Notes: a model not told the origin generated them from the sequence alone. A DNA stretch of 64,000 nt from PALSA-278 sp963760285 (GCA_963760285.1 CAVXCI010000003.1:434001-498000); one strand, 5' to 3'; positions 36,877 through 45,462 are shown, numbered from the stretch's first letter. A program made the numbers and translations.

Positions 36877-38651
36877 CTGCTCCGGTGGCCTTTCGGTGCA
36901 AGTTTCAGCCCGTTTACTTCGCGCCGTTCTCGGAGCCGCCCGATGTATCCCTGCTTTTCGAGATGCAGGAAAATCTGCTGCGCGGCTTCTTCCGGCGTCA
37001 CTTCGCTGGTGTCAATCAGCACTTCTGAATCCGCGGGAATTTCGTAGGGATCGGAAATGCCCGTGAATTGCGTCACCAGTCCGGCGCGCGCCTTGGCATA
37101 CAGGCCCTTGCGGTCGCGGCCTTCGCAAATATCCAGCGGGGTGGCCAGATACACCAGAATGAATCCGCCCAGCGGCTGAATCATTCCGCGCACCTCTTTG
37201 CGGATGGCGTCAAACGGAGCGATGGGCGCGCAAATGGCGATCCCGCCGTTCTTGGTGATTTCCGACGCCACATAGCCGATGCGCCGGATATTCAGATCCC
37301 GGTGTTCGCGCGAAAAGCCCAGCTCGGACGACAGGTTCTTGCGGACGATGTCCCCGTCCAGCAACGTTACCGGACGGCCGCCCATCTCCAGGAATTTGGT
37401 CCGCAGAACATTGGCGATGGTGGACTTCCCCGCTCCGGATAGCCCACTGAAAAAAACCGTGAAGCCTTGCTTGTGACGGGGGGGATAGCTGCGCCGCAAC
37501 TCTTCGGCCACGTCCGGGAACGTGAACCATGAAGGAATCTCGCGGCCTTCGGTCAGCCTCTGCCGCAATTCCGTCCCGGAAATGTTCAGCACCTTCTGGC
37601 CATTTTTCACTTCGTTGTCCGGAACGTAGCGTTGCTCATCCTGCAGATACACCATCATGTTGAATGGCACCATGGTGATGCCCATCTCATCCTGGTTCTT
37701 GCGGAAGAGCTCCTGCGCGTCATATGGCCCGTAGAACGGTTTCCCGTCGGCGTCATTACCCGGGCCGGCATGGTCGCGCCCCACCACGATGTGCGTGGCG
37801 CCATGGTTCTTGCGGATGATGGCATGCCAGATGGCCTCGCGCGGACCGCCCATGCGCATGGCCAGCGGCAATAGCGAGAGCTTGGCGGTGTCCTTGGGAT
37901 ACTTCGAAAGCAGTTCCTGGTAGCAGCGCACTCGGACGTAGTATTCCACGTCCCCCGGCTTGGTCATGCCCACCGAAGGATGCAGCAGCAGGTTCGCTTC
38001 CACCTGCTTGGCCGCCCGCAACGTCAGTTCCTGGTGCGCGCGGTGCATGGGATTGCGCGTCTGAAAGGCCACCACGCGCCGCCAGCCCAGCCGCAGGAAC
38101 TCGGCGCGGAGTTCCGCCGGCGTCAGCCGGATGGAACGGAAATCGTAATGCGCAGGAGGATGAACCCCGTCCAGACGTCCGCCCACATACCACGGATTGG
38201 TCTTCTGCAGGACGTAGCTCGCGCCCGGATGGTGGAGACTCCTGGTGCCGTAAACGCTCTGCGCTTCGGCCTGCCGGTCCGGCTGCCACAACTCCTCCAC
38301 ATGCAGCGCCGCCAGCATGACCCCTTCGGGATCCCGCAGCGCAATGGAGCGCCCCGGTCCGATTTTCTTCGCGAAATCTTCGGTCACGTCCAGCACAATG
38401 GGAATCGGCCACAGTACGCCGTTGGCCAGGCGCATCTTGGAGCACACGCCTTCATAATCCGCGCGGGTCATAAACCCGCGCAGCGGCGAAAACCCGCCGG
38501 AAAGCAGCAACTCCAGGTCGCAACTCTGCCGTTCGGTTAAATCCCACGAAGGCCAGTCGCGCGATTCTGCTTTTATCTCGGCGGCACGTCCCGAATTCAC
38601 ATATAAGTTGATGAGTTCCCCGCCGTGAGGCGGAATCAAGTGGTCAGCCAT
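36873..38651 (-). CDS. Bifunctional sulfate adenylyltransferase / adenylylsulfate kinase (PAPS synthesis)
   Basis: 592 residues from ATG 38651 (GGAAGG upstream; a GTG nine bases earlier is less likely). Residues 1-390 are ATP sulfurylase with 'QTRNPMHRAH' (197-206) and 'GRDHAGPG' (291-298). Residues 395-585 are APS kinase with P-loop 'GLSGAGKS' (403-410), 'DGDIVRKNL' and 'GREIPSW' at the junction. Together they convert sulfate plus ATP to APS and then PAPS. The single-chain Sat-CysC order (sulfurylase first) is found in several bacteria. Coupled to cysQ downstream and to a sulfotransferase 20 kb further in the same block, it is more likely to supply sulfation than assimilation; no APS/PAPS reductase is in the window. 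Confidence 0.93.
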   Translation of the reverse strand: MADHLIPPHGGELINLYVNSGRAAEIKAESRDWPSWDLTERQSCDLELLLSGGFSPLRGFMTRADYEGVCSKMRLANGVLWPIPIVLDVTEDFAKKIGPGRSIALRDPEGVMLAALHVEELWQPDRQAEAQSVYGTRSLHHPGASYVLQKTNPWYVGGRLDGVHPPAHYDFRSIRLTPAELRAEFLRLGWRRVVAFQTRNPMHRAHQELTLRAAKQVEANLLLHPSVGMTKPGDVEYYVRVRCYQELLSKYPKDTAKLSLLPLAMRMGGPREAIWHAIIRKNHGATHIVVGRDHAGPGNDADGKPFYGPYDAQELFRKNQDEMGITMVPFNMMVYLQDEQRYVPDNEVKNGQKVLNISGTELRQRLTEGREIPSWFTFPDVAEELRRSYPPRHKQGFTVFFSGLSGAGKSTIANVLRTKFLEMGGRPVTLLDGDIVRKNLSSELGFSREHRDLNIRRIGYVASEITKNGGIAICAPIAPFDAIRKEVRGMIQPLGGFILVYLATPLDICEGRDRKGLYAKARAGLVTQFTGISDPYEIPADSEVLIDTSEVTPEEAAQQIFLHLEKQGYIGRLRERREVNGLKLAPKGHRSR

Positions 38652-38762
38652 TCGTTTCACCTTCCCGTCATTTCAGATTTTAATCTCAATCACCACCCAG
38701 CGGTTCCTTGAAAGCCGAAGGGCAATTCTGCTTCGCGCGCAAATCCACGCAAGGGTGAAGCC

Positions 38763-38876
38763 TCAACCGCCCTGCATGAACGGCTGCTGATCTGCCAGGA
38801 CAAAGCGGGCCACGAGCGCGGCATCCTGCTGGAAACTTGATCCGGCCTGGGGGTCCAGAGAGTCCAAACGCACCAT
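38763..38876 (-). CDS. Possible small ORF between CpsD-like and PAPS synthase genes
   Basis: The 289-bp gap before the PAPS synthase holds a frame open from just after the CpsD-like stop. Its only ATG (38876) would give 37 residues (ends 'FVLADQQPFMQGG'), with coding-like composition also upstream ('AQAFLAEAWNQVAPG'). No good ribosome-binding site is present. It may be a decayed gene end or an unrecognised peptide. Confidence 0.2.
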   Translation of the reverse strand: MVRLDSLDPQAGSSFQQDAALVARFVLADQQPFMQGG

Positions 38877-38940
38877 GTGCCGGCCAGGAGCAACCTGGTT
38901 CCAGGCTTCCGCGAGGAAAGCCTGCGCCCGGCGGAACAAT

Positions 38941-39699
38941 CTACAGGCGATCGTAGAGTTTTTGCGGAATCGGATACGTCCGCTGGTTCAGGACAGCGCC
39001 CAGAACACGCGACCCGGCCGCCTGAATGCTCTCGGACGCCTTTCGGGCCGATTCGCGGTGCGTTACTTCCGCCTGGAGGACCAGCACGACCCCGTCTACC
39101 GTGTGGCTCAACGTGAGCGCATCGGCGTACAGGTTGACCGGTGGTGAATCCACCAGAACATAATCAAACTCCGCGCGCAATTCCGCCATTCGAGCGCGCA
39201 ATGCATCGGAACTCAAAAGATTGTAGGAATCCCTTCCCAACGTACCCGCAGTCAGGATGAAAAGACGGCTCCCGCCCATCTGCTGCGTGAAACTGCGCGC
39301 AGGACCGGCCTGAGTCAACGCTTCCACCAAACCCCGCCGCGAGTCCAGCCCATATACGCCGGCCAGGGACGGGCCGTGCAGGTTCGCGTCTACCACACAA
39401 ATGGTGCCGTTCACCTGCGTCTGCAGGGCGTCCGCCGCGCAGGCACAAACCGTGCTACAGCCGTTGCCATGGTTCACGCCAGTAAAGAGCACCGCCCGCG
39501 GAGCATCCTCGCCCGGGAGGACGAACAGCCGCTGCGCCAGGCGCATGGCCTCTTCCAGTGTTCGGGCTTCCAATTTCAGCCGGTGCGGCGCCTCGTCCGC
39601 TGGCGCCACGGTTCCGGCAGGTCTATGAACCGGCTGTGCCGGCCGGTAAACTTCCTGGTCCTTTTCGGCCTGCTGGAGAAGTTCGAAATTTTTACTCAA
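38941..39699 (-). CDS. CpsD/CapB-like ATPase of the EPS tyrosine-kinase family, degenerate Walker A
   Basis: 252 residues. BY-kinase fold: Walker A region 'FTGVNHGNGCSTVCACAAD' (about 72-90), Walker A' 'CVVDANLHGPS' (D104) and Walker B 'FDYVLVDSPPVN'. In the catalytic P-loop the expected Lys of GxGKST is Cys81 (GNGCST), and the C-terminus ('IPQKLYDRL') lacks the usual Tyr-rich autophosphorylation tail. So it may bind nucleotide without kinase activity, or act as a structural partner of the chain-length protein at 41236-42834. The start lies 6 bp after the ExeA-like ATPase stop, implying one transcript. Confidence 0.82.
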   Translation of the reverse strand: MSKNFELLQQAEKDQEVYRPAQPVHRPAGTVAPADEAPHRLKLEARTLEEAMRLAQRLFVLPGEDAPRAVLFTGVNHGNGCSTVCACAADALQTQVNGTICVVDANLHGPSLAGVYGLDSRRGLVEALTQAGPARSFTQQMGGSRLFILTAGTLGRDSYNLLSSDALRARMAELRAEFDYVLVDSPPVNLYADALTLSHTVDGVVLVLQAEVTHRESARKASESIQAAGSRVLGAVLNQRTYPIPQKLYDRL

Positions 39700-39705
39700 C
39701 GGACA

Positions 39706-41214
39706 TTACCTCCGGGGTTGATCCCCTACAGATGGATTTGCCTGGCCTGACCCGTGTGGTGCGCCCACAATGTCTTTCGTGGGAACAGGCAACACCAACC
39801 GCTGGCCTACTTCAATGTGATTCGGATTTGTTAAATTGTTCATCCTCGAAATCTGACCAAAATCGCCGCCCGGTGAGTTCCCCAAATACTTCTGGCTCAA
39901 CCCCCACAGCGTGTCGTTGGGCTGGACCACGATGGTGCGTACATTCCCCGCAGCGGTATTACTTATCCCCGGAACGGCCGCGCTTGCCGCCTGCGTCTGA
40001 GGCACGGACGAACTGGGAACCTGCATCCGTCTCACGGCGCCTGCCGGATTCGCCCGTGCTGGCTGCGCATCCATCGCCTGAGCCGTGGAAGAAGTCACCG
40101 CCGTTGCCGTCGGAGACGCGGCGTGAACGGGAACCGCTTCTGGCGGCACTTCCGGGCGATGCACGTTTTGCCAGCCATAGCCGGCCACGAACGCCAGCAC
40201 CGCTACGCCAGCCGCAATTCCAATATTTCGCCACGAGCGCTTGGCAGGCGCCGATGCCGCTGGCGCCATAACCGCCGGCGCAGGAACAGTCCATGCAGCC
40301 GGTGCAGCCCGCGGCGCGGGTTGCGGCTGAACTCGTTCAGGCTCGCGCACCGACACCGGCGGGGGAGCAGCTTCTTGCGCCGCCTGGGCTACGGGTTCGT
40401 CCGCGCAGCGAATCACTTCCAGCTCCGCCGCCACCTCGCGGATAATATCCGCGTCAACCTGTTCCTTCTTTACCGCGTATCCCCAGGAGAGGGCGTTGAA
40501 GCACAGGTTGTTGATGTTGCGCGGAATCCCCTGGCTATACTGCCCGATTAATTCCACCGCCCCCGTTGTGAAGAGCGGATCGCCTGAATGTCCCGCCACG
40601 CTAAGCCGGTGTCCAATATACGCGCTGGTCTCCGCAACCGAAAATGGCTTCAATCGGCTCAGGATTGAAATCCGCTGGCTCAACTGCACCAGCGACGGCG
40701 CCGCCAGTTTTTCCGCCAGTTGCGGCTGGCCGGCCAGAATGATCTGCATCAGTTTGTTGCGCGTGGTTTCAAAATCCGAAAGCAGGCGCACGGTTTCCAG
40801 CACTGACGGATCCAGATTCTGGGCCTCGTCAACAATCACCACAAATTGCTTTCCGGTCTTGGTGTTCTCCGCCAGGGCGTCGTTCAGAAGCGAGTGCATC
40901 TTCACGAGGTCCATGCTGTCGGTATGAATACCCATATCCGCCAGCAGGTACTTCAGAAACTCCCGCGAATCACACTGCGTTTGAAACAAAAAAACAGTTC
41001 GTGCGGTGCCCTCCAGATTCTGCATCAGCCGAAACAGGATGCTGGTCTTCCCCATTCCCGGCTTGGCCACCAGAGCCATGAAGCCCCGGCCGCTTTTGAT
41101 GCCGTAGAAGAGGGAAGCCAGCGCCTCCCGGTGCGTCTCGCTCATGTAGAGGAAACGCGGATCGGGCGTTACTCCAAACGGCTGCTCGCGCAGTCTGTAG
41201 AAGTCGAGAAACAT
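39706..41214 (-). CDS. ExeA-like AAA+ ATPase with transmembrane helix and C-terminal LysM domain
   Basis: 502 residues. N-terminal ATPase (about 1-270): 'MFLDFYRLREQPFGVTPDPR', Walker A 'KPGMGKTS' (51-58), Walker B 'FVVIVDEAQNLD', and 'GIPRNINNLC', as in the ExeA/GspA and XrtA-associated ATPases. A Pro/Ala-rich linker follows, one membrane helix (about 318-337, 'IGIAAGVAVLAFVAGYGW'), a second low-complexity stretch, and a LysM domain (about 430-485, 'VQPNDTLWGLSQKYLG' to 'VGQRLVLPV') that should lie in the periplasm and bind peptidoglycan or glycan. It probably energises or positions the EPS export complex. The three surrounding genes (wza-, wzz- and cpsD-like) are co-directional with gaps of 6-37 bp. 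Confidence 0.88.
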   Translation of the reverse strand: MFLDFYRLREQPFGVTPDPRFLYMSETHREALASLFYGIKSGRGFMALVAKPGMGKTSILFRLMQNLEGTARTVFLFQTQCDSREFLKYLLADMGIHTDSMDLVKMHSLLNDALAENTKTGKQFVVIVDEAQNLDPSVLETVRLLSDFETTRNKLMQIILAGQPQLAEKLAAPSLVQLSQRISILSRLKPFSVAETSAYIGHRLSVAGHSGDPLFTTGAVELIGQYSQGIPRNINNLCFNALSWGYAVKKEQVDADIIREVAAELEVIRCADEPVAQAAQEAAPPPVSVREPERVQPQPAPRAAPAAWTVPAPAVMAPAASAPAKRSWRNIGIAAGVAVLAFVAGYGWQNVHRPEVPPEAVPVHAASPTATAVTSSTAQAMDAQPARANPAGAVRRMQVPSSSVPQTQAASAAVPGISNTAAGNVRTIVVQPNDTLWGLSQKYLGNSPGGDFGQISRMNNLTNPNHIEVGQRLVLPVPTKDIVGAPHGSGQANPSVGDQPRR

Positions 41215-41235
41215 TCCCGCTTTTTATCGTTTCCT

Positions 41236-42834
41236 TCAGTTTCCGTTCTTGGGAATGGACGCGAATACTGGAATGTCCAGCTGTTCGCTGACCTGTTCCG
41301 GAATACGGAATGACGGATCATAATAATCGGCCACATAAGCGAAAATCACGCTCAACAGGGCCGCGCAAATCGCTCCGAGCAACGCAAACATGAACGGAGG
41401 AAAGAACGGCAGTCGCGGGATGATCGGCTCCTCGGCGATGGACACGTTCATGATTCGCCGGCTATCCATCTGATCGTTCACCCGCGCTTCTTCCATCTTT
41501 TTCAGATAGAGGAGGTAGTTGTCCGAATCGGCCTTCTGCTGCCGTTCCAGATCCGCCTCCTGCAGCGCGGTTTCGCTCAGCTTGACGGCCTCGCTGCGGT
41601 ACTGGTTGGTCACCGCTGCGGCCGCGGCGGCCTGGCCTTCGTACCCCGCCATATCAGCCTTGGCCTTCACCAGATCCTGCTGTAGCGAAAGGACCGTGGG
41701 GTCGATGTCCGTGGTGGTCATCTTGGTGGGAGTCGCCATGGTTGACCTGATTTCCGCGTTGGCCTGCGCAATCTCCTCGTCCATCTGCTTCACCAGCGGA
41801 TAATCCGGCGCGTATTTCGTGAGCATTTCCGTGCGTTCCACTTCCAGGTCCAGCAGTTTGCTGCGCAGGTTGCTCAGCGTGGACCATGGGTCCTGTGTGC
41901 TTTCCGAAGTCACCACGCGCACCGGGAGCTTGGACAATTGGCGCTCGATGTCCGTGATGCGGTCCTGCGTTTGCTTCACTTCCATCTGCGCGGTGTGGTA
42001 CGTAGCGTCGAAATCCGCCTGCTTCTGCACAGCGATATCCCGCGCCAGCGTCGGCGAAGCCGTGGCCGTATCCTGATTGAACTTGGTCAGCTTGGCTTCC
42101 GTCTCCTGCAGGTCCTTGGAGGTGCGCTGCGTCTGTTGGGCGAAGAAATCAAACGTCCCCTCCGGACGGTGCATCTCCAGATGCTTGGCCAGATACACTT
42201 TGCCCACCGCTTCCATAATCCTCTGGCCCTCTTCCGGATGCGATGTGCCCAGGGTCAGCTTGATCATATGAGACTTCTTGATGTACTCCGGCTTCAGCGA
42301 ACCCGCCAAACCCTCCGCGATGCGCGCCACGTGCGTGGCGTAATCCTTTCGCGTCCACGGGAAGTATTCCGAGAGCGGCTTCTTGGTCTTGTCCATGCCG
42401 GACTCGATCACCACCTCCTGAAGGAACGGCTTGGACTTCAGCAATTCCACTTCGGAGTTCAAATCGCTTTCCGTGGAGGTGTCGCCCAGCTGAATGGTCG
42501 CCAATTGACTGTCCGACGGGCTCGCGCTCACGTATGGATCGGCGCGGTGATCATTCAGGAGGAGTTCCATCTCCACGTTGTAGTGCCGCCGCACGTAGAA
42601 AATCGTGAATAGCAGGACGCCGGCGAACATCCACAGGAACGAGCGCTTGATCAGGCCCTTGCGGCGATAAAGCACGCCGACCAGGTCGCGCGCCGTTAGC
42701 GAACGGTTCTTCTCGCTCCGCATTAGCACGGGATAGCTGTTTCCATTCCCGTTCCCGTTGCCGTTCCCATTGCCGTTTCCGTGACCGTTGCCATTCCCGT
42801 GGCCGTTTCCGCTCTGAAGAATATTTTCATCCAT
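41236..42834 (-). CDS. Polysaccharide chain-length determinant (Wzz/Wzc-type, GNVR family)
   Basis: 532 residues from ATG 42834 (AAAGGAG upstream; an upstream in-frame TTG is less likely). The N-terminus is a Gly-Asn-His repeat (about residues 9-34). Next comes 'SLTARDLVGVLYRRKGLIKR', a first membrane helix ('SFLWMFAGVLLFTIFYV'), a long coiled-coil periplasmic region with 'SEVELLKSKPFLQEVV' (Wzz motif) and 'RSTMATPTKMT', and a second helix near the C-terminus ('FMFALLGAICAALLSVIFAYV'). No kinase domain is fused; the CpsD-like protein is separate. It would control polymer length together with the O-antigen polymerase and outer-membrane exporter. Confidence 0.9.
   Translation of the reverse strand: MDENILQSGNGHGNGNGHGNGNGNGNGNGNGNSYPVLMRSEKNRSLTARDLVGVLYRRKGLIKRSFLWMFAGVLLFTIFYVRRHYNVEMELLLNDHRADPYVSASPSDSQLATIQLGDTSTESDLNSEVELLKSKPFLQEVVIESGMDKTKKPLSEYFPWTRKDYATHVARIAEGLAGSLKPEYIKKSHMIKLTLGTSHPEEGQRIMEAVGKVYLAKHLEMHRPEGTFDFFAQQTQRTSKDLQETEAKLTKFNQDTATASPTLARDIAVQKQADFDATYHTAQMEVKQTQDRITDIERQLSKLPVRVVTSESTQDPWSTLSNLRSKLLDLEVERTEMLTKYAPDYPLVKQMDEEIAQANAEIRSTMATPTKMTTTDIDPTVLSLQQDLVKAKADMAGYEGQAAAAAAVTNQYRSEAVKLSETALQEADLERQQKADSDNYLLYLKKMEEARVNDQMDSRRIMNVSIAEEPIIPRLPFFPPFMFALLGAICAALLSVIFAYVADYYDPSFRIPEQVSEQLDIPVFASIPKNGN
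42741..42810. repeat. Hexanucleotide repeat inside the chain-length gene
   Basis: The plus strand reads as imperfect copies of a six-base unit (ccgttg / ccattc / ccgttt) that translate on the minus strand to a Gly-Asn run with occasional Gly-His. Since the unit is six bases, copy-number changes keep the frame and only alter the length of the cytoplasmic tail. Confidence 0.7.
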
Positions 42835-42871
42835 GGCATTTTCTCCTTTCAATCATCCGGTCTGACCGGCC

Positions 42872-43594
42872 TTAAAACGATGCCCCTTGCACTGCAAATC
42901 CATAATTGGGCAAAAAGGGTTGAACTTTATGAACGAGCTTGCTGTTGAAGCTGGTGGGGACCCAGATAATATCGCCGGGCTGCAAATGAATATCTTCGGT
43001 CATGCTCTCCTTACCGCTCAGCATATGTTTGGCGTCCACTTTGTGAACTTCCATTCCTGAATCAGTATGGTGAAATAAGAAAACGGTGGAATGCTTGGCG
43101 TTGTCCGTCAGCCCTCCGCCAACAGCCAGGGCTTCCACCACCGTGATGTCTTCACGCAACTCGTATTTCCCGGGCTTCTGTACTTCTCCATCTATGGTGA
43201 AATATGGCCGCTGGAAATCGGACAGGTTGATGGAAACGATCGGGTCGTGCAGCACTTTGGAATAGGCCTTGCGAATCGTATCCGTAACTTCTGGAACCGT
43301 TTGGCCCATCACGTATACCGGCCCCACGCCCTGCAGGAAGACGTATCCATCGGGCTGTACCGTCACAGTCTGGTTGTATTCCGGCACGATGGGAAACTGC
43401 ACGCCAAACGTGTCGCTGCGCGAAATTTGATAACGATAACGCGTCTGCAATTGCGGCCGGCTACCGGTCTGGCTCATAGAAGCATCCGTGGACGATGCGG
43501 TCGCATTTCCGGAAGACGACGCAGTGCTTTGCCCGTATGCTCCCAGCCCCGCCATCAGAACCATCCCTGCGCACAAACCCAGTTTTCTAATCAT
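42872..43594 (-). CDS. Polysaccharide export protein (Wza/outer-membrane type)
   Basis: 240 residues with a signal peptide (1-21, ending GLGAYGQ); ATG 43594 is selected for this reason over a frame extension to 43705. The Poly_export/SLBB core is 'YRYQISRSDTFGVQFPIVPE' and 'TVTVQPDGYVFLQGVGPVYV', followed by 'TIRKAYSKVLHDPIVSINL'. A SLBB-like domain comes next ('YFTIDGEVQKPGKYELRED', 'TVVEALAVGGGLTDNAKHS') with 'DIHLQPGDIIWVP' at the end. No lipobox is obvious. It is the first gene of the minus-strand block, with the chain-length gene 37 bp downstream. Confidence 0.92.
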   Translation of the reverse strand: MIRKLGLCAGMVLMAGLGAYGQSTASSSGNATASSTDASMSQTGSRPQLQTRYRYQISRSDTFGVQFPIVPEYNQTVTVQPDGYVFLQGVGPVYVMGQTVPEVTDTIRKAYSKVLHDPIVSINLSDFQRPYFTIDGEVQKPGKYELREDITVVEALAVGGGLTDNAKHSTVFLFHHTDSGMEVHKVDAKHMLSGKESMTEDIHLQPGDIIWVPTSFNSKLVHKVQPFLPNYGFAVQGASF

Positions 43595-44140
43595 TGATAT
43601 ATTTCCTGCCCTCCCGTGGCATCCCACGGCTCCCAATTCCTTGGGTCTGTTGGTCGCAAACCAAAATTCTCGATTTTCGCCCCAGCCCGCGTCCCAGCAT
43701 GGCACGCCTTGATTCTAGAAGGTGGGGGCTTGCAAAATCAATCCAGCAATCCTCACATATTCAACTAGGACAATAGTTTGGTACTATCTTTCAAAGCCGC
43801 TGTTCTCGTTCCGGGCCTCCACCTGCCTTTCCGCCAATTTCCACACAGCAACACCAACAAGCCGATTCCCGGACGTCTGCGACAGAATACAGGATGAGTC
43901 TATGCGGGGGCAAGGGTTTCGTTTGCAGGATTGTTCCACTGCTGCTAGGGGAGCCAACTCGCCATTATCGCCCGTCATAACCGCATAAGGCCGGGTTTAT
44001 GCACACATTTGGCCGCGAATTGCAGGCTCCCGGCAACGATGCACACGGGTATCGCCGGGCAAACAAGAAAATCTTGGCCCGTTCTGGATTCGCTGTTAGT
44101 GTCATTCCGGGAACCAAAGCGGGGAGGCACCAGGAAAACC
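43595..44140. promoter_or_regulatory. Divergent promoter region of the EPS/NRPS block and the amidohydrolase
   Basis: 545 bp between the first gene of the long minus-strand block and the plus-strand amidohydrolase. A dyad ATAGT-ttggt-ACTAT lies at about 43,773-43,787 and could be an operator. No -35/-10 pair is convincing. No gene is supported, though short frames are open. Confidence 0.35.
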
Positions 44141-45439
44141 ATGACGCGCCGAATTCTATTGCTCTTTTTACTGGCTGCATTTTGTCCGCTCATTGCCTTT
44201 GCCCAAAACGGTAAGGCCCTGGAATACCTCCACGCCGGGAAGTTGCTTGACGTCCGCTCCGGCAAGGTCCTCTCAGACCAGGTTATAACCATTCAAGACG
44301 GCCGCATTTCCAGCGTTGCGCCCTTCTCCAGCACCCAGATCCCCGTCGGCGGCAAGGTGATTGACCTCACCCGCGAATTTGTCCTTCCCGGCCTGATTGA
44401 TGCCCATACCCACATCTTTCTCACTGGTGAATCTGGCGGTCGCTACGATGAACAACTCCTCAAGGAATCCTGGCAGTACCGCACCATCGAAGCTGTGGTC
44501 AATGCACGCAAGGATTTGCTGGCCGGGTTTACCTCCATGCGCGATGTGGAGACCGAAGGAGCCATGTACAGCGATGTGGACGTGCGCAACGCCATTAATA
44601 ATGGACTGGTGCCCGGCCCGCGGCTGGAAGTCGCCACGCGCGCGCTTTCCACCACCGGCGGCTATCCGCTTGAAGGTTACTCTCCCGAAGTCACCGTTCC
44701 TTCCGGTGTGCAAATTGTGGACTCGCCGGATGCCGCGCGCCTCGCTGTCCGCGAGCAGATTAAGTACGGCGCGGATCTAATAAAGGTCTACGGCACGCAC
44801 CACTATCGGTTCACCCTCAACGGCGGCATGTGGAATCAGCCCACCTTCACGCTTGCCGAGTTGGAAGCCATTGTCAACGAGGCCCACCGCCAGGGAGTGA
44901 AGGTGGCCTGCCACGCCTATGGCGGCGAAGGGCTCCACAACTGCATTGATGCCGGCGTGGATTCCATTGAGCACGGCATCCTGCTCGACGATGCCGCCAT
45001 TCAGAAAATGGTCGAGAAGGGAATCTTTCTCGTTCCCACGCTCTACGTCTACGAAACCATTGCCGCGGAAGATCTCGCCGCCTCCGGCGGCGTCACCACA
45101 CGCGCCCGCCTTCACGAAGCCAGCTTTCGCAAAGCTCTCGATCACGGTGTGAAGATCGCCTTCGGCACCGATGTCGGTCCCTTCCCCCACGGAACGCAGG
45201 CCCGCGAATTTGAATACCTGGTCGGTTTCGGCATGACGCCGCTCACCGCCATCGATTCCGCCACGCTGGAAGCCGCCGCTCTCATGGGCTGGTCCGACCG
45301 TGTGGGTTCGCTCGAAACCGGAAAATTTGCGGACATTATTGCCGTGCAGGGAAATCCGCTGACGGACATCACCCAGCTGGAGCGCGTGAAATTCGTGATG
45401 AAAGGCGGCGAGGTGGTGAAAAACGAACTGGCTCAGTAA
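44141..45439 (+). CDS. Secreted metal-dependent amidohydrolase (imidazolonepropionase/prolidase-like)
   Basis: 432 residues. ATG 44141 with AGGA upstream and a signal peptide (ending CPLIAFAQ); the open frame extends upstream without a signal. Amidohydrolase fold: 'GLIDAHTHIFL' (HxH metal site), carboxylated-Lys segment 'GADLIKVYGTHHY', 'KVACHAYGG' (His), 'DSIEHGILL' (His) and 'KIAFGTDVGPFPHG' (catalytic Asp), with 'GSLETGKFADIIAVQGNPL' at the C-terminus. All five metal-site positions are kept. Relatives include imidazolonepropionase-like and Xaa-Pro/Xaa-Arg dipeptidases; a periplasmic peptidase or amidase is likely, exact substrate unknown. It ends 23 bp from convergent hemL. Confidence 0.88.
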   Translation: MTRRILLLFLLAAFCPLIAFAQNGKALEYLHAGKLLDVRSGKVLSDQVITIQDGRISSVAPFSSTQIPVGGKVIDLTREFVLPGLIDAHTHIFLTGESGGRYDEQLLKESWQYRTIEAVVNARKDLLAGFTSMRDVETEGAMYSDVDVRNAINNGLVPGPRLEVATRALSTTGGYPLEGYSPEVTVPSGVQIVDSPDAARLAVREQIKYGADLIKVYGTHHYRFTLNGGMWNQPTFTLAELEAIVNEAHRQGVKVACHAYGGEGLHNCIDAGVDSIEHGILLDDAAIQKMVEKGIFLVPTLYVYETIAAEDLAASGGVTTRARLHEASFRKALDHGVKIAFGTDVGPFPHGTQAREFEYLVGFGMTPLTAIDSATLEAAALMGWSDRVGSLETGKFADIIAVQGNPLTDITQLERVKFVMKGGEVVKNELAQ

Positions 45440-45462
45440 CCGGCGGAAATCACTCGGGCGTT

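Noticed and set aside
38690..38893. 67-codon minus-strand frame before the PAPS synthase
   Set aside because: No ribosome-binding site and no similarity; competes with another weak small ORF in a different frame.
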